From the NCBI GenBank assembly GCA_937998865.1, contig CALLBR010000004.1:1-64000 (forward strand): a stretch of 64,000 nt of DNA, in the 5' to 3' direction. The translations under genes were made by a program, and so were the position numbers. Position 1 is the first letter of the stretch, and each line of letters begins with the position of its first letter. The notes under the pieces are model-generated. The model ran no database searches and was not told the DNA's origin. It saw nothing but the letters and a program-made list of their open reading frames with translations. Positions 53,425 through 62,841 of this stretch are shown in pieces. This stretch comes from an uncultured bacterium (lineage in GTDB: Bacteria > Nitrospirota > Thermodesulfovibrionia > Thermodesulfovibrionales > Thermodesulfovibrionaceae).

Positions 53425-55551
53425 TTAGCCCTTCTTTAGTCTTTCTGCGAGTATTTCTATAGAATGTCTCACTTGCAGAGATAATCCTTCTTTGTCAACG
53501 CCTCCTCTAATTTGCATAACACAGCCAGGACAGTCTGTGCATACCAGTTTAACTTCTGTTTTCTTAATATTTTCTAATTTTCTTTTTAGAATTGTCTTTG
53601 AAATCTCTGGGAATTTTAGAGAATAGGAGCCTCCCATGCCACAGCAGGTATCAGACTCAAACATCTCTACGAGATTTAGTCCTGCACTTATTAAGCTTTC
53701 TCTAGGTTCTTTATATATTCCAAGACTTCTTATGAGATGACATGGATCATGATAGGTAAAGCTTTCTTGGGGGGTGGATTTAAACTTAATTTTGTCCTCT
53801 CTTATAAGTTTATTTATCAATTCAGAGGCATCTTTTACCTTTTTTGCCAATACTTCAGCCTTTTTAATTAATTCTTCATTGAAATTTTGCTCCAGAAGGT
53901 CTTTGGTAAACTGCTTTTTCAAGGCTACAGTACAAGTAGGACAGGCAGAGATTACATAATCAGCCTCTGTGGTAAGAAGGGCTTCAATGTTCTGTTTTGC
54001 GTTATTTGCTGCCACATCCATTACACCAGAGTATCGGGCTGGAGCTCCACAGCATGTTTGCTCTATAGGGAACAATACCTCTATTCCTGCAGAATTTAAG
54101 AGTTTTACCAGAGCTTCACCAATCTCTGGATAGGCAAAGTCAATTAAACAGCCAGCAAAAAAAATGACTTTTTTGTCAAATTTAGGTTGTATAATCTTTT
54201 TAAATCTATCCCTAAAAGGAACATCGGAAATGGCAGGTAGACTTCTGCCTTCAGTTAAATCTGAAAGGAAGAAAGGAAGATGTCTTATAAATCCTTCTTT
54301 TTCAATGGGTTTTTGAAATTTAGAGGCAGCTTTTAAAATAGAATGAAAGAGTTTTCTGTTATTCACTATTGAGTAAATCACTTTGGTTTTAAAGTTTAAT
54401 CCCTCTTCTTTAGCGAGTCTTTTTCTAATCTCTAATATAAGCCCTGGAATATCGATCTTACCAGGACATACTTTTACACAATTACCACACTGTATGCATA
54501 GCCCCTGAATGTCTTTAGAGGCTTTTAGTCCTTCTGTCCAAGCAGTAAGTATGGTGCCAATACCACCAGTGTATACTTTGCCGAATACATGTCCTCCGAT
54601 AAGCCTAAAAACAGGGCATACATTAAGGCAAGAAGCGCAACGAATGCATTGGAATGTTTGCTTAAAATTAGGATCTTTTGCCATAGCACTGCGATTATTG
54701 TCAAAAAGTATTATGTGGAACTCTTTTTGTGAACCATCAAAATGAGTATAGGGTTTGTTAACAAAGGATATATAGCTTGTAATTAATTGAGCTGTGGCAC
54801 TTCTTGGTAAAGCTCTGATTATTGGGAAAATGTCTTCAAATTTAGCAACCAGTTTTTCTACACCAACTACAGCTACGTGAATTTTTGGTAAAGCCATTGT
54901 AAGCCTTGCGTTTCCTTCATTGGTAAAAATTAAAAGAGTTCCTGTTTCAGCTACTGCAATGTTTGCACCTGTTATACCCATGTCAGCAGCAAGAAATTTT
55001 CTCCTCAGATGCTTTCTTGCAAATTTCACCATTTTGGAAATATCAGGTTCTATAGGCTCTACTTTTTTTGTAAAAACCTCTGAAACATCATATCTTGTAA
55101 GATGAATTGCAGGAAGGACCATGTGAGAAGGTCTCTGGCCTGCCAATTGAATTATCCATTCTCCAAGATCAGTTTCGTTTACTTCTATTCCCTCTTCTCT
55201 TAGATATTTATTTAGATGAATCTCTTCTGTTGCCATAGATTTAGATTTAACTATGCTTTTAACATTGTTTTTCTTTGCAAGATCTATGATGTATTTTCTG
55301 ACCTCATCAGGTTTTGTTGTATAGAAAACCTTTGCGCCATTTTCTTGAGCTGATTTAATAAAAGTGTCTATTATTTCGTTAAGATTCTCAGCCACATAGG
55401 CTTTCAAGGAGGCAATTTTATCTCTAATTTCCTCAAAATCAAGTCCTTCATAGGCTTTACGTCTACTCACTGAATAAGCTTCTGAAAAACGAGTTAATGC
55501 TCCTGCAAGATTTGCATTCTGGAGTGCTCTTTTTATTTCTTCTTTAATCAT
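53425..55551 (-). CDS. Fused LutB-LutA lactate-oxidation Fe-S protein (LUD + ferredoxin + CCG domains)
   Basis: A 708-residue protein of L-lactate oxidation. Residues about 60-300 are a LUD domain (GITGANIAVAETGTLLIFTN). Two 4Fe-4S motifs follow: CIRCASCLNVCP (302-313) and CIQCGNCVKVCP (352-363). The C-terminal half has two CCG repeats: FFAGCLIDFAYPEIG with TCCGAPARYSG, and YHDPCHLIRSLGIYKEPRESL-type sequence with DTCCGMGGSYS near 635. In Bacillus LutA and LutB are separate; the fusion with a neighbouring LutC is the arrangement known from Desulfovibrio. It starts 11 nt after lutC. Confidence 0.9.
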   Translation of the reverse strand: MIKEEIKRALQNANLAGALTRFSEAYSVSRRKAYEGLDFEEIRDKIASLKAYVAENLNEIIDTFIKSAQENGAKVFYTTKPDEVRKYIIDLAKKNNVKSIVKSKSMATEEIHLNKYLREEGIEVNETDLGEWIIQLAGQRPSHMVLPAIHLTRYDVSEVFTKKVEPIEPDISKMVKFARKHLRRKFLAADMGITGANIAVAETGTLLIFTNEGNARLTMALPKIHVAVVGVEKLVAKFEDIFPIIRALPRSATAQLITSYISFVNKPYTHFDGSQKEFHIILFDNNRSAMAKDPNFKQTFQCIRCASCLNVCPVFRLIGGHVFGKVYTGGIGTILTAWTEGLKASKDIQGLCIQCGNCVKVCPGKIDIPGLILEIRKRLAKEEGLNFKTKVIYSIVNNRKLFHSILKAASKFQKPIEKEGFIRHLPFFLSDLTEGRSLPAISDVPFRDRFKKIIQPKFDKKVIFFAGCLIDFAYPEIGEALVKLLNSAGIEVLFPIEQTCCGAPARYSGVMDVAANNAKQNIEALLTTEADYVISACPTCTVALKKQFTKDLLEQNFNEELIKKAEVLAKKVKDASELINKLIREDKIKFKSTPQESFTYHDPCHLIRSLGIYKEPRESLISAGLNLVEMFESDTCCGMGGSYSLKFPEISKTILKRKLENIKKTEVKLVCTDCPGCVMQIRGGVDKEGLSLQVRHSIEILAERLKKG

Positions 55552-55562
55552 TAAAAGTCCTC

Positions 55563-56099
55563 CTATAAATTATCTACTACTAAAATTAAAAGCCTTTCAG
55601 GACCATGCACACCTATTGTTAAAACTCTCTCAATGTCTGCAGTTCTGCTTGGTCCACTTATAATGGTCATGTAAGGAATTTTTGAAATGGGAATTTTTTT
55701 CATAACCTCTTCTAAGGTAGGCTCAATTCTATTTAGGGGTAAAATAGCTATGTGAATCTCTGGTAAAATAGAACAAAGCCTTTTAAAAATACTATCAGAA
55801 ATCTCTACAATGCTTCCAGTTTCTGCAATGCCATAATCTACCTCATTTATTCCAATTTTTGCTGAGGATGCTGAGTTTTGATCTATGTTGAATTCAATTT
55901 GAGGGACTTCTTTTAGCAAGGAATCCTTGTCAACACCATCAAGAAAAGGAGACTCATGCCATACCACTTCTTTGGTTGAAGTACCTTGTGTATTTTTTGC
56001 TATTAAATCTTTTATAAAATCAATTGCCTCTGCTTTGCTATTGAAATAATGGACCTCAGCATTAATTGCCTCAGCCTTTTGTTTAAAAAGTTCAAACAT
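55563..56099 (-). CDS. lutC: LutC-like LUD-domain protein
   Basis: A 178-residue LUD-domain protein, the small partner of the LutABC lactate oxidation complex. It shows WHESPFLDGV, GINEVDYGIAETGSIVEISD and a C-terminal ISGPSRTADIERVLTIGVHGPERL, the LutC signature. Its GAGGAGGATTATTA site sits directly before the ATG. It is 41 nt after the Fe-S gene and 11 nt before the fused lutB-lutA. Confidence 0.9.
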   Translation of the reverse strand: MFELFKQKAEAINAEVHYFNSKAEAIDFIKDLIAKNTQGTSTKEVVWHESPFLDGVDKDSLLKEVPQIEFNIDQNSASSAKIGINEVDYGIAETGSIVEISDSIFKRLCSILPEIHIAILPLNRIEPTLEEVMKKIPISKIPYMTIISGPSRTADIERVLTIGVHGPERLLILVVDNL

Positions 56100-56140
56100 T
56101 AATAATCCTCCTCATTTTTAAGAAATCAAAAGCTTTAACT

Positions 56141-57445
56141 TTAATTTTCTGCTCTGTATGATTGGGCAAGGAGGCTAACTGTATGAATAACTTTACAGTT
56201 TCCACCAAATCTATGGAGCCCTTCAAAAAGCTCCATCATGCAAGCAGGACAGCCTGTGCATACAGCATCTGCTTCTGTAGTCTTTATATCATCTATCTTA
56301 GATTTTGATATTTTGAGAGCTGTATTAGAATGAGTAAGATGATAGCTTCCTCCACTACCACAGCAGGCATCAGGTTTTTTCATCTCTAATAGAGTTATTC
56401 CTGGAATCATTTTTATTAATTGTCGCGGCTCGTTGAAGACTTTCATTGATTTTTTAAGGTGACAGGAATCATGATAGGTTACTTTTAATTCCACTTTTCC
56501 TTTTGGTTTTTCAAATTTGATAACTTTCAGAAGAAAGCTTGATATGTCATAGACTTTTTCAGCCCATTTCTTTGCTTTCTCTTCATAATCCGTTCCTTCC
56601 AGTATTATGGGATATTCATGTTTTAAGGCACTTCCACAAGAACCGCAGACTGTAATAATATATTGGGCATTACTTTTTTCAAAAGCATCAATATTTCTCT
56701 TTGCTAATTCTCTTGCTGACTCTATATCACCATGAACCATAACAGGCATACCACAGCAGTTTTGGTTCTTAGGAGTTATTACGGTAGTATTATTTCTTTG
56801 AAGGACATAAATTAGGTCATCTCCTACTTCAGGATAAAGATAATTCACCGAACATCCTGTGAAGAATATGGCAGTACATTGAGGATCCTTAGCTTCTATT
56901 TTTTCTTTAACCTTATCTCTAAAGCTTTCCTTAGAAAGTTCAGGCACAATGAATTTTTCATCAAGTCTTGGATTTATGGTTTTTAAAAATCCTTTTGGTT
57001 TTCTTTTCTTATGACCTTCAGATTTAAGGAAAAATCCTTGCATGGCTGCAAAGGCTTTCATCCCTTTGTCAAAAAGCTCAGGATTTTTTAAAAGCCCAAA
57101 GAGAGCTTTTTTCACGAAGGGTAAGCCTTTTTTCTTTACAATAGCTGACCTTAAGCCAAGAATTATTCTGTCAAAACGGACCCCTGAAGGGCAAGCCATC
57201 ATGCAGGATTTACATACAAGGCAGTTAAATATAAGTTTCACAAGTGTTTCATCATCAATATCTATTTCATCCTTTAGAACTGCCTCACCCAGGGCAATTT
57301 TTCCTCGAGCTACTGAGGCTTCCTTTTTTTCTACGTTATAAATAGGACATACAGACATACAGTTACCACATTTCATGCATCTAATTAATTCTCTCTTTAG
57401 GGTTTCCATATCATCAAAAACAGTTTTAACTGATGCCTGGGCCAT
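56141..57445 (-). CDS. GlcF/GlpC-like Fe-S protein, partner of the FAD-linked lactate/glycolate oxidase
   Basis: A 434-residue electron-transfer protein. Two 4Fe-4S motifs near the N-terminus (CMKCGNCMSVCPIYN and CLVCKSCMMACPSG) are followed by two CCG domains (FFTGCSVNYLYPEVG with NCCGMPVMVHG; YHDSCHLKKSMKVFNEPRQL-type sequence with ACCGSGGSYHL). The frame extends 7 codons upstream into glcD, but ATG 57445 has GGAGG 6 nt ahead and sits one base after the glcD stop, so I start there. It probably takes electrons from the adjacent FAD protein to the membrane pool. Confidence 0.9.
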   Translation of the reverse strand: MAQASVKTVFDDMETLKRELIRCMKCGNCMSVCPIYNVEKKEASVARGKIALGEAVLKDEIDIDDETLVKLIFNCLVCKSCMMACPSGVRFDRIILGLRSAIVKKKGLPFVKKALFGLLKNPELFDKGMKAFAAMQGFFLKSEGHKKRKPKGFLKTINPRLDEKFIVPELSKESFRDKVKEKIEAKDPQCTAIFFTGCSVNYLYPEVGDDLIYVLQRNNTTVITPKNQNCCGMPVMVHGDIESARELAKRNIDAFEKSNAQYIITVCGSCGSALKHEYPIILEGTDYEEKAKKWAEKVYDISSFLLKVIKFEKPKGKVELKVTYHDSCHLKKSMKVFNEPRQLIKMIPGITLLEMKKPDACCGSGGSYHLTHSNTALKISKSKIDDIKTTEADAVCTGCPACMMELFEGLHRFGGNCKVIHTVSLLAQSYRAEN

Positions 57446-57446
57446 T

Positions 57447-58838
57447 TTAGTCCTCCATAGGCACAAGTTTTCCCGGGTTGAGTATATTATCAGGATCTAA
57501 AGCTTGCTTTATTCTTCTCATTGTCTCTACACCAGATCGTCCAATTTCATTTTTTAAATACTTTATTTTTGCTACTCCAATTCCATGTTCACCAGAGAGA
57601 GTTCCGCCTAAGGAAAGGGCTATCTCAAAGATTTCATCTACTGCTTTGTGAAGTCTCTCCATTTCATCTTTATCCATAGGATCCACTAAAATTGTGGGAT
57701 GAAGATTTCCATCACCGGCATGACCAAAAGTTCCAATCATGAGATTATATTTTTTTGCAATATTTTGAATTGCAATTAACATGTCAACAAGCTTTGTTCT
57801 TGGAACAGTGGCATCTTCTAAAACAGTGGATGGTTTTACTTGCGCAAGGGCTGGAAGGGCTGCTCGACGGGCTGCCCATAAGGAGTCTCTCTCAGAGTCT
57901 GTTTCAGCAATTTTGTAGCTACCATTATTTTGCTTTATTATTTCAACACATTTTTCAGCTTCCCAAAGTACTGAATCTTGTCCCATACCATCTACTTCAA
58001 TTAATAAAAGAGCTTCTACATCAGTAGGTAGTCCTACTTTTGCATAATTTTCCACAGTGTGAATTGTAACTTTGTCCATTATTTCAAGAGTTGCAGGTAT
58101 TACATGATTACGGACAATATCTGTAACAGTTTTTCCTGCCTCTTCAAGTTTATTGAAGAATGCAATCATTGCTTTACGATATTTTGGAGCAGGAATAAGT
58201 TTGCAGATAATTTCCGTTATTATTCCTAGCGTGCCTTCAGAACCTACAAAAAGATGAGTAAAGTCATAAGCTGTCACATTTTTAACTGTTTTACCTCCAA
58301 AACGAAATACTTCACCTGTAGGCATTACTACTTCCATTCCCATAATATAATGCTTTGTAACTCCATATTTGAGACCTCTAAGTCCACCAGAATTCTCTGC
58401 TACAGAACCTCCTACTGTGGCAGTAGCCATAGAGCCTGGATCTGGTGGATAGAGTAATCCATATTTTGATACAGCTGCATTTAAGTCAGCAATTATTACA
58501 CCGGGCTGAACAGTGGCTGTTAAATTGTCTGGATCTATTTCAATTATTTTATTCATCTTTTGGAAAGATATGACTACTCCTTTGCTGAGAGGAACAGGTC
58601 CACCACTCAGTGAGGTGCCTGAACCTCTGGGGTATATAGGGGTCTTTGTTTGTCTTGCAAGAAATATTAATTCCTGAATTTGTTTTGTATTTTCAGGGAA
58701 AACCACTGCCCCGGGAATTTCACGGGGTATCCCGGGGGTGGCATCGTAGCTGTAAGCTATTAGCTCAGCTTTATCAGTAAGAACATTATCACTACCAAAA
58801 ATGTTCTTACATTTTTCAATGAATGTTTTATCAATCAT
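57447..58838 (-). CDS. FAD-linked oxidase, D-lactate/glycolate dehydrogenase (GlcD-like)
   Basis: A 463-residue flavoenzyme. It has the PCMH FAD-binding fold with IYPRGSGTSLSGGPVPLSKG and PDPGSMATATVGGSVAENSGG, VGSEGTLGIITEI, and a C-terminal domain with FGHAGDGNLHPTILVDP and LSGEHGIGVAK, the metal/substrate region of GlcD/Dld enzymes. Next to lactate permease, the likely substrate is D-lactate, as for the equivalent Desulfovibrio pair. Glycolate is an alternative. It overlaps the permease stop by 4 nt. Confidence 0.9.
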   Translation of the reverse strand: MIDKTFIEKCKNIFGSDNVLTDKAELIAYSYDATPGIPREIPGAVVFPENTKQIQELIFLARQTKTPIYPRGSGTSLSGGPVPLSKGVVISFQKMNKIIEIDPDNLTATVQPGVIIADLNAAVSKYGLLYPPDPGSMATATVGGSVAENSGGLRGLKYGVTKHYIMGMEVVMPTGEVFRFGGKTVKNVTAYDFTHLFVGSEGTLGIITEIICKLIPAPKYRKAMIAFFNKLEEAGKTVTDIVRNHVIPATLEIMDKVTIHTVENYAKVGLPTDVEALLLIEVDGMGQDSVLWEAEKCVEIIKQNNGSYKIAETDSERDSLWAARRAALPALAQVKPSTVLEDATVPRTKLVDMLIAIQNIAKKYNLMIGTFGHAGDGNLHPTILVDPMDKDEMERLHKAVDEIFEIALSLGGTLSGEHGIGVAKIKYLKNEIGRSGVETMRRIKQALDPDNILNPGKLVPMED

Positions 58839-60601
58839 CTTGCAACTCCTTTACCTACTAATCTTGATACTAAAACTATGAATATGGAAACTGCGAAAGT
58901 AATAATCAAATAAGTAACTCCTTCTGTAGAGGGAGCAGCTGCTGCTGGTTTAGCTGCTTGTACTGCAGTTTGCACTGCTTGTTCCCATTGAGGAATCATC
59001 CATGTGAATACATAAGCCTGAAGCATTGCTATAACTCCCATTATAAAGGTGAGAATTATAGAATGCTTAAGAGTAAATCTAAATATATCACCTTCATGAC
59101 CAACATAACCAGTAGCAGCTGTAGCAACAGCAATGGATTGGGGTGATATCATTTTTCCAAAGACTCCTCCAGAGGAATTAGTAGCTACTGTAAGGACAGG
59201 GTCAATCCCAAGCTGACGAGCTGTTACTTCCTGAAGCTTACCAAACAAAGCGTTTGAAGAAGTATCAGAACCTGTCATGAAGACTCCAAGCCATCCAAGA
59301 AATGCAGCGAAAAGTGGGAATACAGTACCTGTTGACGCAAAGGCATAGCCAAGGGTTATAGCCATTCCAGAGAAATTGTAAAGATATGCAAATCCAAGAA
59401 TTGTTCCTATGGTTACTATAGGCCATTTAAGCTGATTAAGGGTTCTTCCTGCAACCTTTAAAGCTGTACTTAAGGATGCTCCCATTACAGGGATTGATAG
59501 AATTCCTGCAAAAAGTATTGCTGTGCCAGCAGCAGACAAAATATTAAAAGCATAAACAGCAGCCTTTGGTTTACCAAGATGGTCTATGACCATTTTATCA
59601 AGACCTGTGATAGGAAATTTTATAGTGGCAATTTGATCGAGATAGGCTTTTACTGGTTTAATTCCCCAGGCAGCAACAAAAATTGACAGAAGTATAAAAG
59701 GTGCCCAAGCACGAAATACTTGCCCTAAGGTATAATTCAGACAAGCTTTACCTTCAACACAAACTTCATGGGAAAAGGTCCAAGACTCTTTTGGATGCCA
59801 TATTTTTACAAAAATAACGGTTGCTAAAATTGAAATAATAGCAGATAAAATGTCAGGAAGATATGGACCCACATAATTTGAAACTATGAATTGAGTGAGG
59901 GCAAAGGAGCCACCACTTACAAGAAGAACAGGCCAGATCTCTATTGTTTTCTTCCATCCAGCCATTACCACTACCATATAAAAAGGAACTAAAACACTAA
60001 AGAAGGGTAGTTGTCTACCTACCATTTTACTCAAAGCCATAAGATCTACTCCTGAGACTCCAGCACCTACAACAATTGGAATACCTATTGCACCAAAGGC
60101 AACAGGAGCTGTATTAGCGATCAAGCATATGCCGCAAGCATAGATAGGATTAAAACCTAAACCTGCAAGCATAGCAGCAGAGATTGCCACAGGTGTTCCG
60201 AATCCTGCAGCTCCTTCAAGAAAGGCACCAAAGGAAAAGGCAATTATAACTGCTTGAATTCTTCTGTCATCTGTGATTGTAGCAAGAGAGTTCTTAATAA
60301 TTTCGAACTGCTTTGTCTCTACGGATAAGTTGTAAATGTAAACTGCTGTGACAACAATCCAACAAACAGGCCAGAGTCCAAAGATAAAACCATTGAAAGT
60401 AGAGAGAATTGCTAAATTTACAGGCATTCCATAAGCAACAATAGAGATTAACATGGCAATGACAACTGCTGAAATAGCTGCCCAGTGACCTTTCATTCTT
60501 TTGTAGGCAAGTGCCCAAAATAGATAAAAGATAGGCACTGCTGCTACAAGAGCACTTAGAGCAAGACTACCAAGAGGATCAATATTGATGTTCCATTGCA
60601 T
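58835..60601 (-). CDS. lctP: L-lactate permease (LctP family)
   Basis: A 588-residue inner-membrane symporter for lactate (and often glycolate). It contains the family regions FSFGAFLEGAAGFGTPVAIS, GFNPIYACGICLIANTAPVA, SNALFGKLQEVTARQLGIDP and NSSGGVFGKMISPQSIAVA, and about 14 hydrophobic helices. The ATG follows AATAAGGAGG. It is the first gene of a six-gene operon reading down to the PPC protein. Confidence 0.95.
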   Translation of the reverse strand: MQWNINIDPLGSLALSALVAAVPIFYLFWALAYKRMKGHWAAISAVVIAMLISIVAYGMPVNLAILSTFNGFIFGLWPVCWIVVTAVYIYNLSVETKQFEIIKNSLATITDDRRIQAVIIAFSFGAFLEGAAGFGTPVAISAAMLAGLGFNPIYACGICLIANTAPVAFGAIGIPIVVGAGVSGVDLMALSKMVGRQLPFFSVLVPFYMVVVMAGWKKTIEIWPVLLVSGGSFALTQFIVSNYVGPYLPDILSAIISILATVIFVKIWHPKESWTFSHEVCVEGKACLNYTLGQVFRAWAPFILLSIFVAAWGIKPVKAYLDQIATIKFPITGLDKMVIDHLGKPKAAVYAFNILSAAGTAILFAGILSIPVMGASLSTALKVAGRTLNQLKWPIVTIGTILGFAYLYNFSGMAITLGYAFASTGTVFPLFAAFLGWLGVFMTGSDTSSNALFGKLQEVTARQLGIDPVLTVATNSSGGVFGKMISPQSIAVATAATGYVGHEGDIFRFTLKHSIILTFIMGVIAMLQAYVFTWMIPQWEQAVQTAVQAAKPAAAAPSTEGVTYLIITFAVSIFIVLVSRLVGKGVAR

Positions 60602-60632
60602 AAAAACCTCCTTATTATGAAATTTTTTATTA

Positions 60633-60661
60633 ATTATGCATGTTTAAGGATTAAATGTAAA
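60633..60661 (-). promoter_or_regulatory. Lactate operon promoter
   Basis: Minus strand TTTACA (60656-60661), 17-nt spacer, CATAAT (60633-60638): five of six matches at each box. The predicted start is about 25 nt before the lctP ATG. Confidence 0.65.
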
Positions 60662-60680
60662 TCGGAAAAATCTTACAATC

Positions 60681-60698
60681 TGTAGGATTTTTCCTACA
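60681..60698 (-). promoter_or_regulatory. Perfect inverted repeat upstream of the lactate promoter
   Basis: TGTAGGA-AAAA-TCCTACA: 7-bp arms with a 4-nt centre. It overlaps the argF stop codon and lies 20 nt upstream of the lctP -35 box. It may be a regulator binding site or an argF terminator; the following T-run is displaced (GATTGTAAGATTTTT), which makes a simple terminator less likely. Confidence 0.5.
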
Positions 60699-61605
60699 AG
60701 GTAAGAAGAAACTCTAGGATAGCTTTTGATGTATGGAGTCTGTTTTCTGCTTGATCAAATACTACGCTTTGCGGTCCATCTAGGACATCATCGGTTATTT
60801 CTTCTCCTCTATGAGCAGGTAAACAGTGCATTACTATAGCATCAGCCTTGGCATATTTTAAAAGATTAGAATTTACTTGAAAGCCTTTAAACTTTTCCCT
60901 TTTTTCAATCTTTTCCTCTTCACCCATACTAAGCCAAACATCAGTGTAGATAACATCCGCATCTTCTACTGCCTGGAAGGGATTATTAAAAATATTCACT
61001 TCTGTGAAGGATCTTGCTTTTTTGATAGACTCTTCAAGTGGTTCATAACCTGCCGGTGTTGCTACATTGATCTTTAAGCCTGTAAGTGCACAGGCTTCAA
61101 TAAGTGAGTTAGCCACATTATTGCCGTCTCCTACATAAGCCACTTTAATGTTTTCAAGGCTGCCTTTTTTCTCTAATATGGTAAGAATGTCTGCTGTTGC
61201 TTGGCAGGGATGATGAAGGTCTGTTAAGGCATTTATTACAGGCACACGAGCATATGCTGAGAATTCTTCAAGGGTTTTATGAAAAAAGGTTCTTATTACT
61301 ATGGCATCTAAATAACGAGATAAAACTCTGGCAGTATCTCCTATTGTTTCTCCCCGGCATAGCTGTAATTCTTTTGGGCTGAGATAAATAGCATGTCCAC
61401 CTAGTTGATACACAGCAACTTCAAAGGAAACTCGAGTTCTTGTAGAGGGTTTTTCAAATATCATCCCCACATTTTTCCCTAACAGAGCATAATTTGAAGA
61501 TTCTTTTGACTCTTTTAAGTTTTTTGCTCTTTGGATTATATGAAGGAATTCATCTTTTGAAAAATCAAATACTTTCAAGTAATCTCTTTTAACTTTTGGC
61601 TTCAT
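60694..61605 (-). CDS. argF: Ornithine carbamoyltransferase
   Basis: Arginine pathway enzyme making citrulline from ornithine and carbamoyl phosphate. The 303 residues have the carbamoyl phosphate loop FEKPSTRTRVSFEVA (STRTR 54-58), LTDLHHPCQATAD, VGDGNNVANSLIEA, VYTDVWLSMGEE and the ornithine-site MHCLPAHRGEEI. It overlaps argD by 17 nt. Confidence 0.97.
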   Translation of the reverse strand: MKPKVKRDYLKVFDFSKDEFLHIIQRAKNLKESKESSNYALLGKNVGMIFEKPSTRTRVSFEVAVYQLGGHAIYLSPKELQLCRGETIGDTARVLSRYLDAIVIRTFFHKTLEEFSAYARVPVINALTDLHHPCQATADILTILEKKGSLENIKVAYVGDGNNVANSLIEACALTGLKINVATPAGYEPLEESIKKARSFTEVNIFNNPFQAVEDADVIYTDVWLSMGEEEKIEKREKFKGFQVNSNLLKYAKADAIVMHCLPAHRGEEITDDVLDGPQSVVFDQAENRLHTSKAILEFLLTL

Positions 61606-62794
61606 TGAATACCTCGTTAAGTATTTTTATGGCCTCCTCTATGTCTTCTTTCTCTATTATCAAGGGTGGAGTGAATCTTAATACCTTACCATCGCCAGCA
61701 GTACCGATTAAGAGTCCCTTCTCTAAGCATTTTTTTACTATCTCACTTCCATCTATAAAAAGTTCCATTCCAATTAAGAGTCCTAATCCTCTTATTTCTT
61801 TAATTATTTGGGGATGTTTCTCTTTTAAGGAGTTAAGTTTTTTTATAAAGTATTTGGAAATTCTCTCGCAGTGATTAAGAAAGTAGCCATCCTCCAGGAT
61901 TGTTTCAAGAGTTGCTACAGCAGAAGCACAAGCAACTGGATTTCCTCCGAAAGTAGAGGCATGCGTTTTAGGAGCAAAGGCCTTAGAGATTTCTTCCTTT
62001 GTGAGTATCGCTCCAATAGGAATTCCACCTCCAAGTCCTTTTGCTAAAGTCATTATATCAGGTTCTATTCCAAAGTGTTCGTAAGCAAAAAGTTTACCTG
62101 TTCTACCAATGCCAGTTTGAACTTCATCAAGAATGAGAAGTATTCCCTTTTCATTACAGATTTCTCTAACTTTTTTTAGATAATCTTTGTCAGGCACATT
62201 AATACCACCTTCAGCCTGAATTGGTTCTAAAATAACTGCACAAGTTTTATTTGTGATAGCCTCATAAATAGCCTGGGCATCATTGTAAGGAACAAATTTT
62301 ACTCCACTAAGTAAAGGTTCAAATCCCTCATGGTATTTTTCTTGACCAGTTACACTTAAACTCCCAAAGGTTCTACCGTGAAAGGACTTAAAAGTGGAGA
62401 TGAATTCAAATCTTTCCTTACCAAACTTTTTCTTCATGTATATACGTGCAAGTTTTAATGCACCTTCAATTGCTTCAGTGCCTGAATTACAAAAGAAGAC
62501 CCTGTCAGCAAAGGAATTTTTTATTAAAATATGGGCTAAAGCAATCTGTGGTTCAGTATAGTAAAGATTTGAAGTATGGATTAATCTTTGAACTTGCTTT
62601 TGGATAGCCACCACTACTTTTCTTGGGCAATGGCCCAGAACATTAACAGCTATCCCAGCAAGGAAATCTAAGTATTCTTTGCCTTCTACATCCCAGACTC
62701 TTGCTCCTCTGCCTTTTCTTAGAACAATTGGATATCTTTTATAGGTAGGAATAAAAAGCTTCTCAGAAAGATTCATTATTTCCCTTTCTTCCAT
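61589..62794 (-). CDS. argD: Acetylornithine aminotransferase
   Basis: PLP enzyme of arginine synthesis (possibly also lysine synthesis). The 401 residues show YLDFLAGIAVNVLGHCPRK, FCNSGTEAIEGALKLAR, FHGRTFGSLSVTGQEKY, LILDEVQTGIGRTGK and the PLP-lysine motif TLAKGLGGGIPIGA. Two starts are possible: 62794, 5 nt after a -10 box and therefore leaderless, or 62776, preceded by GAAAGGGAAATA. The family N-terminus fits either. argF follows with a 17-nt overlap. Confidence 0.95.
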   Translation of the reverse strand: MEEREIMNLSEKLFIPTYKRYPIVLRKGRGARVWDVEGKEYLDFLAGIAVNVLGHCPRKVVVAIQKQVQRLIHTSNLYYTEPQIALAHILIKNSFADRVFFCNSGTEAIEGALKLARIYMKKKFGKERFEFISTFKSFHGRTFGSLSVTGQEKYHEGFEPLLSGVKFVPYNDAQAIYEAITNKTCAVILEPIQAEGGINVPDKDYLKKVREICNEKGILLILDEVQTGIGRTGKLFAYEHFGIEPDIMTLAKGLGGGIPIGAILTKEEISKAFAPKTHASTFGGNPVACASAVATLETILEDGYFLNHCERISKYFIKKLNSLKEKHPQIIKEIRGLGLLIGMELFIDGSEIVKKCLEKGLLIGTAGDGKVLRFTPPLIIEKEDIEEAIKILNEVFNEAKS

Positions 62795-62799
62795 AAAGA

Positions 62800-62827
62800 T
62801 TTATATTACCACAAAAGTGCTTGTAAA
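62800..62827 (-). promoter_or_regulatory. argD promoter
   Basis: Minus strand TTTACA (62822-62827), 16-nt spacer, TATAAA (62800-62805). The -10 box ends 5 nt before ATG 62794. The -35 box abuts the divergent extended -10 of the next gene. Confidence 0.55.
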
Positions 62828-62836
62828 TGGTATAAT
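62828..62836 (+). promoter_or_regulatory. Extended -10 element of the 5-formyl-THF cyclo-ligase gene
   Basis: TGGTATAAT, a perfect extended -10 box ending 5 nt before the ATG at 62842. No ribosome-binding site is possible in so short a leader, so the mRNA is probably leaderless. Confidence 0.6.
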
Positions 62837-62841
62837 TTTAA

